DNA of 7,109 nt, taken from positions 1-7,109 of the forward strand of contig SKHA01000371.1 in NCBI GenBank assembly GCA_007117185.1, written 5' to 3'. Numbering within the stretch: the stretch's first letter is position 1; each line of letters opens with the position of its first letter. Under the pieces are notes generated by a model. The model was not told the origin of the DNA. It saw only the letters and a list, made by a program, of their open reading frames with translations, and did no database searches. Below are positions 1-5,639 of the stretch, in pieces. The position numbers and the translations under genes were made by a program. The stretch comes from Spirochaeta sp. GTDB lineage: Bacteria; Spirochaetota; Spirochaetia; DSM-27196; Alkalispirochaetaceae.

Positions 1-432
1 AAAGGGGTTGAGAAGGACCGTCGTGAATGGGTTCGGGAGGGTCTTTTTGAGGTTGTGAAGAGCAATCTCAGTCTGCCCCAGACGGACGCTGACCTGGCAA
101 CGCTGGATGATCTGCACCGGGCGCTGGAGGAGCTTGTTTCCGACAAAGGTGTTCTCAAGCAGCTGTTCAAGCAGACCCGGGAGTTCTTCTCTCAGTACCT
201 TGAGGACCGCCGTCACCTGGTAGAGGAGCTGACCCGGCAGTACGAACCGCGGTTGCGCCAGCGGGAAAAGCAGCTGGCTCAACAGTACGGGCGGCCGGTC
301 AAGCTTGATCCGGCCACGGACCCGGAGTTCTCCAAGGTTCTGCAGGACCATATGGCCCAGCTTGAGGGGCAGTACCGTCAGGCTCTTGGTCAGGTCACTG
401 CGCACCTGGACCAGCTCTTCTCCCGTTCCTGA
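1..432 (+). CDS. Unrecognised helical charged protein, 3' part (5'-partial)
   Basis: The frame is open from the first base, so this is the C-terminal part of a gene that probably starts upstream. A GTG at 55 could serve as a start, but the 18 codons before it read as normal coding sequence and the GTG has no clear Shine-Dalgarno (SD) sequence. The 143 visible residues contain no catalytic motif that I recognise. They are rich in Leu, Gln, Glu and Arg and free of membrane segments. Long amphipathic helices are likely: roughly visible residues 36-95, then 107-143 after a short Pro-containing break around 'RPVKLDPATDP'. This suggests a coiled-coil or helical-bundle cytoplasmic protein. The TGA stop shares its A with the ATG of the patatin gene (TGATG), so the two are probably co-transcribed and translationally coupled. 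Function unknown; it may be an accessory partner of the lipase, but that rests on gene order only. Confidence 0.75.
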   Translation, partial: KGVEKDRREWVREGLFEVVKSNLSLPQTDADLATLDDLHRALEELVSDKGVLKQLFKQTREFFSQYLEDRRHLVEELTRQYEPRLRQREKQLAQQYGRPVKLDPATDPEFSKVLQDHMAQLEGQYRQALGQVTAHLDQLFSRS

Positions 433-1496
433 TGAAACGCGGCGTCGCAGCGATCCTCTCCATCGACGGAGGGGGGATGCGGGGGATCATCCCCGCCCTG
501 ATCGTTCAGGACCTGATGCGCCGCATCCACTTTCTGGACCTGCAGCGCTGGCGGCGGCTCCCGTTCCGGGGTGTGCCCCCAGCGCCCCGGCAGGCGACGG
601 AGCTCTTTGATCTCTTTGCCGGAACGTCCACCGGTGCGCTGGTGGCGCTGGGGCTGGTCCAGCCGGATCCGCTGCCGCCGGAGCAGATCGTTCAGATCTA
701 TCGCCAGCGTTCCCGGGAAATCTTTCCTCACTCCCGCTTCACCGCCGCCGCGACGATGAAGCAGGCGTTCACCGTCAAGTACGAAAAGGGCCCTCTGGAG
801 GCGGTGCTGCAGGAGCTGTACGGCGAGACCCGCCTGGGTGACTGTCGCTCCAATCTGGTGGTGGCGGCGTATGACACGGACCACCGCAGCCCCTTCTTCT
901 TCAAGAACTACACCGAGCGCAGCTGCCGCCGAAACCCCGAGCTGTGCCGTGAGAGCGTACGCTATCGGGACTTCTCCCTGCGGGACGTGGCCCGGGCGAC
1001 AACGGCGGCACCCACCTACTTCGAGCCGGCTCGGGTTACCGCTACCGACGGCAAGCAATACACCCTGGTGGACGGGGGGCTTGTGGCCAACAACCCTGCT
1101 CTCAGCGCCTACGTTGAGGCGCGCAAGCTCTACCGCGACGCCCGGCAGTACCTTATCGTCTCCATCGGCACCGGCCGCAGCAACCGCCAGTTTCCCTGGG
1201 AGATGATCCATCGCTGGGGGTATCTGGACTGGGTTTCACCGCTGAATGGGGCGCCTCTGAACGCGATGTTCACCGACGGACAGAGCGAGGCGGTTGCCCA
1301 CTCGCTGAAGCAGATGCCCCGGGTCAATTACTTCCGCTTCAACGCGGACCTGCCCCAGACGGTAAAAGAAGAGATGGACGACACCAGCGAGGACAACATC
1401 GCTGCGGTGGAGACGATGGCCAAACAGATGATCCGCCGCTTCAGCGGCGAGCTGCACCGCCTGGCAATTCTTCTGCATCGCCACCGCCTGCTCTGA
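432..1496 (+). CDS. Patatin-like phospholipase (acyl hydrolase)
   Basis: This 354-residue protein has the full patatin signature. The oxyanion-hole loop DGGGMRG is at residues 12-18, the nucleophile elbow GTSTG at 64-68 (Ser66), and the catalytic Asp in the DGG motif at 214-216 (Asp214). The 'TAAPTYFEP' stretch near 191-199 is also typical of the family. Patatins use a Ser-Asp dyad to hydrolyse acyl chains from phospholipids or galactolipids. There is no signal peptide or membrane segment, so a cytosolic or membrane-peripheral enzyme is likely. The ATG at 432 has no SD and overlaps the upstream stop (TGATG), so translation probably depends on coupling. The last 18 residues, ending in a His/Leu/Arg-rich tail, lie in a 56-bp overlap with the convergent protease gene and may be a recent extension. 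The fold resembles the CapV effector of CBASS, but no cyclic-nucleotide synthase is adjacent, so a housekeeping or membrane-remodelling lipase is the safer reading. Its substrate cannot be told. Confidence 0.93.
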   Translation: MKRGVAAILSIDGGGMRGIIPALIVQDLMRRIHFLDLQRWRRLPFRGVPPAPRQATELFDLFAGTSTGALVALGLVQPDPLPPEQIVQIYRQRSREIFPHSRFTAAATMKQAFTVKYEKGPLEAVLQELYGETRLGDCRSNLVVAAYDTDHRSPFFFKNYTERSCRRNPELCRESVRYRDFSLRDVARATTAAPTYFEPARVTATDGKQYTLVDGGLVANNPALSAYVEARKLYRDARQYLIVSIGTGRSNRQFPWEMIHRWGYLDWVSPLNGAPLNAMFTDGQSEAVAHSLKQMPRVNYFRFNADLPQTVKEEMDDTSEDNIAAVETMAKQMIRRFSGELHRLAILLHRHRLL

Positions 1497-3000
1497 TTGC
1501 CTGGAGCCACGCCGGGGGAATTGCCGAGACGGGGTAGACATACCCGATCTGGGTGGCCCCGAAACTGACGATCTCCGTGGGCATTCCCACCAGATTGTAG
1601 TCGCCGTCCAGCGCCGCCCCCCCGGAGTTGCCGCCGCTGATCAGACCGTCAGTCTTGATCAGTCTGCCGAAAGGGACCTGTTGAAACCCGGCGACGCTTC
1701 CGGAGCTGTAGGTGAGGGTGGTTCGGGAGGTTGTACTACCGATGGATGGATACCCGAACAGATGCAGTGGGTCGGTAATCACCAGCGAACGATCGTCCCC
1801 CAGGGCCACCCAGGGAAAGGTTTGACCCGAGGGTAGCGGTTGATGGTAGCGTCCGGAGGTGATCTGGAGCAGCGCCATGTCCCGGTCCCGGGCGACCTCC
1901 ACCAGCTCCGCCCGGAACAGTTCCCGGGCCGGTCGGGCAGGGTCCAGGGTGAATGCGATTACCAGGTCCTCTTCCAGCAACCCTGAATCGGCGGTGATCA
2001 CATGCTTGTTGGTGATGATGTGACCGGCGGGACTCACCACCACCCCGGAGCCGCCCCCGTCCACCGTCAGCACCTCCACCACCGCCCGCAGGGCGTGCTC
2101 CAGCATCGGGGCGTCCCGGGGTGGCGTCACCGTCAGATCCTGCTCCTGCAACACCGCCGGCGCGTCCCTGCCGTCGTGGATGGTGAGGGTGTAGTCCACC
2201 GGATACAGGTCCGAGAGCTGGTCCAGGACCATCAGGTACCACGTGCCCGGCCGCAGCGAGGGGTCGCTGCTGCGGTCCAGTACGATCTGTTCGGTAGACC
2301 GAATGGAATCGGCGACGAAATCCGCCCCGTAGGGATCAACGGGAATCTTGCCGGAGCTCAGAAAGAGGTCCACGTCGCCGTCGGTGTCGCTGACATCAAT
2401 CCGCAGGGCCACCGTACCGGTGGGAACCTCGATGCGGTAGATCTCGATCATCCCCCGGTCGGGGTGCAGCGTTCCCCGCACCGACGATCCCGGGCGGATG
2501 GTCTGCCTGATCCGGGGTACCACCGTACGGGCGGTGAGGTCAAAGGGGATTTCCGCCAGCTGGACATCCTGTACAACCGGAGGCCGTGAGTACTGATACA
2601 GGATCTCCACCACATAATCTCCCGCTTCCAGCGCGGGGTAGGTGATGCGGGAGAGGGTGAGGATCTCGTTGAAGAGCATCTCCTCTGCCAGAGCCACCTC
2701 GTGGCCCAGCGAGTCCAGGAGCAGGATGTCCAGGTCAGCGGGAGCGTTCTCGATCTCCAGGGTGAGGGCGAAGACATCCTCCGGAACGGAAATGCGATAA
2801 CTGGTTGAAGAGGGCGAACCGGGAATAACCGGTACCCGGCCGCTCACCGTTTCGTTCAGCTCCAGGTGAGTCGATACTTCCTTGGTAGCGCTCTGCGCTT
2901 CAGTCTCCCGGGGCAGGAATACCACCAGCGCCACCGTGAACGTCAGCAGCAGCACCGCCGGAAGAGCCAGTCTGCGAAGTGGTGATGTTCCGTTTTTCAT
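1441..3000 (-). CDS. Exported trypsin-like (S1/HtrA-type) serine protease with two PPC-like domains
   Basis: The 519-residue product begins with a signal peptide or anchor: basic 'PLRR', a hydrophobic core at about 11-29, and a possible cleavage after TEA at 33-35. Two beta-rich segments, about 46-155 and 171-275, resemble bacterial pre-peptidase C-terminal (PPC) domains, with 'DLDILLLD' and 'DGDVDLFL' cores and 'GDYVVEI'/'GTWYLMV' strands. The protease domain runs from about 303 to 498. It has the triad His333 (TNKHV), Asp374 (RDRDMALLQI) and Ser459 (SGGNSGGA), in the order and spacing of trypsin/HtrA enzymes. No PDZ domain follows. PPC domains usually follow a catalytic domain, so their N-terminal position here is unusual. 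The ATG at 3000 overlaps the upstream thioredoxin stop (ATGA) and is preceded by a strong SD, so the start is secure. Likely role: periplasmic or extracellular proteolysis or quality control. The final 20 residues are Gly/Ala/Arg-rich and lie mostly in the overlap with the patatin gene. Confidence 0.92.
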   Translation of the reverse strand: MKNGTSPLRRLALPAVLLLTFTVALVVFLPRETEAQSATKEVSTHLELNETVSGRVPVIPGSPSSTSYRISVPEDVFALTLEIENAPADLDILLLDSLGHEVALAEEMLFNEILTLSRITYPALEAGDYVVEILYQYSRPPVVQDVQLAEIPFDLTARTVVPRIRQTIRPGSSVRGTLHPDRGMIEIYRIEVPTGTVALRIDVSDTDGDVDLFLSSGKIPVDPYGADFVADSIRSTEQIVLDRSSDPSLRPGTWYLMVLDQLSDLYPVDYTLTIHDGRDAPAVLQEQDLTVTPPRDAPMLEHALRAVVEVLTVDGGGSGVVVSPAGHIITNKHVITADSGLLEEDLVIAFTLDPARPARELFRAELVEVARDRDMALLQITSGRYHQPLPSGQTFPWVALGDDRSLVITDPLHLFGYPSIGSTTSRTTLTYSSGSVAGFQQVPFGRLIKTDGLISGGNSGGAALDGDYNLVGMPTEIVSFGATQIGYVYPVSAIPPAWLQAIRAGGGDAEELPGGAARR

Positions 3001-3305
3001 GAATCGTCTCCTTGAAAACGCAGCGAGTACAGCCGGTCAAACCGGGCTGTCAGATCGTCCATATCAAAGAATCGCGCTTCCCGAATGGATTCCCGGCCGT
3101 CCATGAAGACCAGCACCGCCGGGATGGTGAAGACGCTGTACGCCCCCGCCGCCGCCGGCTCCTCGTCAAGGTCGATCTCCCGGAGGGTGCATTGAGGGTA
3201 CTGCTGCGCCAGGGCGCGAATCCGTGGTCTGATTGCCGAACACACTCCGCACCCCTGCCGGGACAGGTAGAGCATCTCCATCGGTTCTTCCTTCTCGATC
3301 TGCAT
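2997..3305 (-). CDS. Small thioredoxin-like protein with CGVC active site
   Basis: This is a 102-residue single-domain thioredoxin-fold protein. The first strand (MLYLS) leads straight into a CxxC active site, Cys19-Gly-Val-Cys22, and the cis-proline follows at 62 (FTIPAVLVF). 'REIDLDEEP' and 'FMDGRE' also match thioredoxin strands. The CGVC motif differs from the classical CGPC and is seen in non-classical thioredoxins. There is no signal peptide, so it should act in the cytoplasm. Two starts are possible. The ATG at 3305 overlaps the AI-2E stop (TAATG) and has AAGGA six bases upstream. The ATG at 3281 (Met9) has AAGGA seven bases upstream and would begin directly at the first strand. I chose 3305 for the coupling. 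The same frame stays open to 3656, but that stretch lies antiparallel in frame usage to the membrane protein and is not coding. The stop overlaps the protease ATG (ATGA). It probably reduces a disulphide in a partner protein, possibly after reduction by a ferredoxin-linked reductase. Confidence 0.88.
   Translation of the reverse strand: MQIEKEEPMEMLYLSRQGCGVCSAIRPRIRALAQQYPQCTLREIDLDEEPAAAGAYSVFTIPAVLVFMDGRESIREARFFDMDDLTARFDRLYSLRFQGDDS
3006..3013 (-). promoter_or_regulatory. Shine-Dalgarno of the protease gene
   Basis: On the minus strand AAGGAGAC ends five bases before the ATG at 3000. It is nearly full-length anti-SD complementarity and lies inside the 3' end of the thioredoxin-like gene. 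It is the strongest ribosome binding site in the window, so the protease can probably initiate well in its own right as well as by ATGA coupling. Confidence 0.8.
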
Positions 3306-4381
3306 TACCTGTCCTTTCCTTCCAGCATCGCCTGGTACCGGCCGGCGAAGAGCCTCCACATGACGATAAAGAGTGACGCCAGTACCGGCCCGATCAGAAA
3401 CCCGATCAGTCCCAGCCAGGCGATACCCCCGATCGTCGCCAGTAGCGCCAGAGCGGGGTGGAGCCCGGTGCGGTCGCCAACCAGTTTGGGGCGCAATATG
3501 TTCTGGGTCAGGGCGACCCCGGCGGCGCCGATGACGATGATCAGCATGCCTGCTATCGGCCGCCCCGCCAGAATGGTGAGGATCCCCGCCGGAATCAGGA
3601 CCAGGTTGGTCCCGATCAGGGGGATCATCGAGAGGACCATCGTGATGACCCCCCACAGGAAGGGGCTCGGCAGGGAGAAGACGAGAAACACCAGCGTTGC
3701 CATCGCCCCTTCGATGAGGCCGATGATGATCGTACTGATCAGGGTGGCGCTGGTGGTGCTGAAGAGCTCCCGGCTCATCTCGTCCAGTTCACGGTTGCTG
3801 ATGGGGGCGATATCGCGAAATCGCTGTACGATCCGGGGGCCATCCACGAAGAAGAAGAACACCAGCAGCAGCATCACCAGAAAGTTGAGTACCCCTGAGG
3901 TGATGTTGCCCAGGGACTGCTGGGAGACGCGCAGCAGGTACTCTCCCGAGGTGGATGCGATCTCCCGGACCGTGCCGGCAACGTCAAAGTCCGGCAGGTA
4001 CTGTACCACCGTTCCCACCACCGGGATGTTCTCCAGCCGATCCAACGCATCCGGGAGCATCTCGGCGATCCTCTCGCTGTCCCAGTTCCCGCGAATGGTG
4101 TCCACCGCCCGGACCACCTCGGCGGTGACCAGACTGGTTACGATGAGAACGGGGATCATTACCACCACCACGATAAGGAGCGTTGTCAGCGCTGAAGCGA
4201 GGTGGGGCCGACGGGTGCGCGTTGACAGGCGGCGGTACACCCCGCCGAAAATGTTGGCCAGCACCAGCGCCAGAAAGGCACTGAGCAGGAAGGGCCGCAA
4301 AAGCTGCAGGAAGGCGAGAGAGATGCCTGTCAGCAGAAGCATGAAGATGATCTCCAGCAGGTAACGCTGATCTTTCTGCAT
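3305..4381 (-). CDS. AI-2E family (UPF0118) polytopic membrane protein
   Basis: The 358-residue protein has the layout of the AI-2E/PerM family. Two N-terminal hydrophobic helices (about 8-27 and 29-47) and a third at 63-88 come first. A polar, probably extracytoplasmic segment (about 90-160) follows, with 'DRLENIPVVG', then a helix at 163-180. The long hydrophobic C-terminal half (about 212-345) carries the conserved 'SMIPLIGTNLVLIPAGI', 'QNILRPKLVGDRTGLHP' and 'IGGIAWLGLIGFLIGPVLAS' blocks. Family members have been linked to autoinducer-2 export, Na+/H+ exchange or membrane permeability, so substrate and direction cannot be inferred. Length is typical and the gene looks intact. The ATG at 4381 has AGGA six bases upstream. 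It is the first gene of a minus-strand operon and its TAA overlaps the ATG of the thioredoxin-like gene. Confidence 0.92.
   Translation of the reverse strand: MQKDQRYLLEIIFMLLLTGISLAFLQLLRPFLLSAFLALVLANIFGGVYRRLSTRTRRPHLASALTTLLIVVVVMIPVLIVTSLVTAEVVRAVDTIRGNWDSERIAEMLPDALDRLENIPVVGTVVQYLPDFDVAGTVREIASTSGEYLLRVSQQSLGNITSGVLNFLVMLLLVFFFFVDGPRIVQRFRDIAPISNRELDEMSRELFSTTSATLISTIIIGLIEGAMATLVFLVFSLPSPFLWGVITMVLSMIPLIGTNLVLIPAGILTILAGRPIAGMLIIVIGAAGVALTQNILRPKLVGDRTGLHPALALLATIGGIAWLGLIGFLIGPVLASLFIVMWRLFAGRYQAMLEGKDR
3312..3316 (-). promoter_or_regulatory. Shine-Dalgarno of the thioredoxin-like gene (upstream start)
   Basis: Minus-strand AAGGA lies six bases before the ATG at 3305, within the last codons of the AI-2E gene. 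A second AAGGA at 3289-3293 precedes an in-frame ATG at 3281 by seven bases, so two initiation sites eight codons apart are possible. Confidence 0.5.
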
Positions 4382-4415
4382 GCCTCATCCTACATTGCAT
4401 GCTATACTATGCTCA
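4382..4415. promoter_or_regulatory. Divergent intergenic promoter region between the AI-2E and RSH genes
   Basis: These 34 bp are the only gap between the divergent operons and must hold, or overlap, the start signals for both. It is AT-richer than its flanks. Plus strand: a good extended -10 (see separate entry). Minus strand: AGGA at 4388-4391 acts as SD for the membrane protein. TAGTAT (4404-4409 reversed) is a weak -10 candidate with no good -35. TTGAGC (4411-4416 reversed) paired with TAGGAT overlaps the SD and is less credible. An imperfect inverted repeat, TTGCAT-N8-ATGCTCAA, spans 4395-4416 over the plus-strand -10, and the palindrome GCATGC sits at 4397-4402. A bound regulator there could affect both directions, but this is speculative. 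Confidence 0.5.
4400..4408 (+). promoter_or_regulatory. Extended -10 element TGCTATACT of the RSH operon
   Basis: The TGn extension (4400-4402) joins directly to TATACT (4403-4408), which matches TATAAT at five of six bases. No good -35 hexamer lies 16-18 bp upstream, which is usual for extended -10 promoters. Transcription starting six to eight bases downstream would begin at about 4414-4416, at or next to the ATG at 4416. No Shine-Dalgarno lies before that ATG. Inferred from sequence only. Confidence 0.5.
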
Positions 4416-5639
4416 ATGTACCACTTTACGCTTCCTCTGCCGCCACGGCAGGAGCTTCAGCCGCAGTATGAACAGCGGGTGGTAACGCTGGAGAAAGCGC
4501 TCCACGAGATGCAACGCCGCGTCCGTCGCTGCCTTTCCCGGATCGACGTGTCACCAACGCTCAAGTTTCGGGTGAAGAGTTTTGAGAGTCTCTACGAGAA
4601 GCTGCTGCGCCGTTCCCGGGAGACTCCTGACGCCCAACGGCTGCTGATTACGGATATCCTCGGGGTGCGGGTGGTTTGCCCGTTCATGGAGGATCTTGCG
4701 GTGGTGGAAGAGGCGATCTGCGGCGCCTTCGAGGTTTCCGAGATCGAGCGCAAGGGGTCGCAGCTGGGAACGACGGAGTTCGGCTACAGCTCAGTCCACC
4801 TGCTTCTGCCGCTGCCCGACGATATCCGCGACAGCTTTCACCTGGATCAGCGACACATCTGCGAGGTGCAGCTGCGCACCATCCTTCAGGACGCCTGGGC
4901 GGAGGTTGAGCACGAGCTGGTTTACAAGGCAGAGCTCACCCCCCTGGATTCGAAACTGCGGCGCAAGCTCGCGGCGCTGAACGCCAACCTGACCCTCTCG
5001 GATATCATCTTTCAGGAGATCCGGGACTACCAGAAGACGATGAACTCCCGGCTGATGCGCCGTCGGGCCAACTTCTGGAGTCAGCTGGGCAGCATCACCG
5101 GTGACGAGGGTGGTAACGGCGATGGGGACACCGAGACGATAGAGACCGGCAGCGATACCATCGATGGGTTGCTGATCAAGGCGCTGTACTGCCACAACCA
5201 GAAGGATTACGAGTCGGCCAACCGGATCTACACCGATATCCTGGCGTACGAACCGGAAGATACCGTGGCGGCCATCATCCATACCCACCGCGGGATGACC
5301 CGGTTTGCCCTGAACGATCCTCACGGAGCCATAGAAGATTTCACCGCCACGGTGCGGCTGGATCCAGAGGCAACCCGGGCGTACCACTACCGGGCGGTGG
5401 TCTACCGCTCCATGGGCAGGAGAGAGGAAGCGCTGGAAGACTTTCATCGTTGCCTGGAAAGCGACCCGTACCACCTGGATTCACGCATCGCCCGGGCCCA
5501 CCTCCTGCGGGAGATGGGTGATCTCGATGGCGCTCGCGAGGACTACACCGCCGCACGACGGCTCTCCCGGGATGACCCGGCGGTGACCGCGCTGGGAGAG
5601 GAGCTTGGAGTAGATGGTGAAGCAGTCCTTCCTCAGTGA
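4416..5639 (+). CDS. RelA/SpoT-type (p)ppGpp synthetase domain fused to four TPRs
   Basis: This 407-residue protein has an alarmone synthetase domain at about 15-215 and TPRs after it. Visible synthetase motifs are the ATP-binding R52-x-K54-x3-S58-x3-K62, the DILGVR block at 80-85 with a likely Mg-binding Asp80, F-G-Y-S-S-V-H at 122-128 with the guanine-stacking Tyr124, and E150-x-Q-x-R-T155 followed by A-W-A-E-V-E-H-E-L-V-Y-K to 171. These transfer pyrophosphate from ATP to GDP/GTP. There is no N-terminal HD hydrolase and no TGS/ACT domain, so it resembles a small alarmone synthetase with an added C-terminus. A Gly/Asp/Thr-rich linker (about 226-246) leads to four 34-residue TPRs at about 248-281, 285-318, 319-352 and 353-386, probably for partner binding. 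An in-frame ATG at 4380 lies inside the divergent gene's start and upstream of the predicted promoter, so I chose 4416. The stop lies 26 bp inside the threonine aldolase gene. A toxic tRNA- or adenine-nucleotide-modifying synthetase is an alternative, but no antitoxin gene is evident. Confidence 0.92.
   Translation: MYHFTLPLPPRQELQPQYEQRVVTLEKALHEMQRRVRRCLSRIDVSPTLKFRVKSFESLYEKLLRRSRETPDAQRLLITDILGVRVVCPFMEDLAVVEEAICGAFEVSEIERKGSQLGTTEFGYSSVHLLLPLPDDIRDSFHLDQRHICEVQLRTILQDAWAEVEHELVYKAELTPLDSKLRRKLAALNANLTLSDIIFQEIRDYQKTMNSRLMRRRANFWSQLGSITGDEGGNGDGDTETIETGSDTIDGLLIKALYCHNQKDYESANRIYTDILAYEPEDTVAAIIHTHRGMTRFALNDPHGAIEDFTATVRLDPEATRAYHYRAVVYRSMGRREEALEDFHRCLESDPYHLDSRIARAHLLREMGDLDGAREDYTAARRLSRDDPAVTALGEELGVDGEAVLPQ

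Noticed and set aside
390..1211. A 273-codon open frame on the minus strand
   Set aside because: It is antisense to the patatin gene, which carries all its catalytic motifs. The product is low-complexity and unrecognisable.
432..1496. Patatin as a CapV-type CBASS effector
   Set aside because: No CD-NTase, Cap2/Cap3 or other CBASS gene is next to it. The nearby nucleotide enzyme is a RelA/SpoT synthetase about 3 kb away on the far side of an opposing operon.
3306..3656. N-terminal extension of the thioredoxin-like frame to 219 residues
   Set aside because: The added part is low-complexity His/Asp/Gly/Arg sequence read in another frame of the AI-2E gene, with no domain character. The TAATG junction marks the real start.
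3012..4364. A 450-codon open frame on the plus strand
   Set aside because: It runs antisense to the thioredoxin-like and AI-2E genes, has Arg/Ser-rich composition and shows no motif. Long spurious frames are common in GC-rich DNA.
4380..4415. Upstream ATG at 4380 as the synthetase start
   Set aside because: It overlaps the divergent gene's start codon, has no Shine-Dalgarno, adds 12 residues unlike the domain, and lies upstream of the predicted promoter.
4416..5639. RSH protein as a toxSAS toxin-antitoxin system
   Set aside because: The flanking genes are a complete membrane protein and a threonine aldolase, neither resembling an antitoxin. The four-TPR C-terminus suggests regulation rather than a minimal toxin. 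Not fully excluded without a phylogeny.
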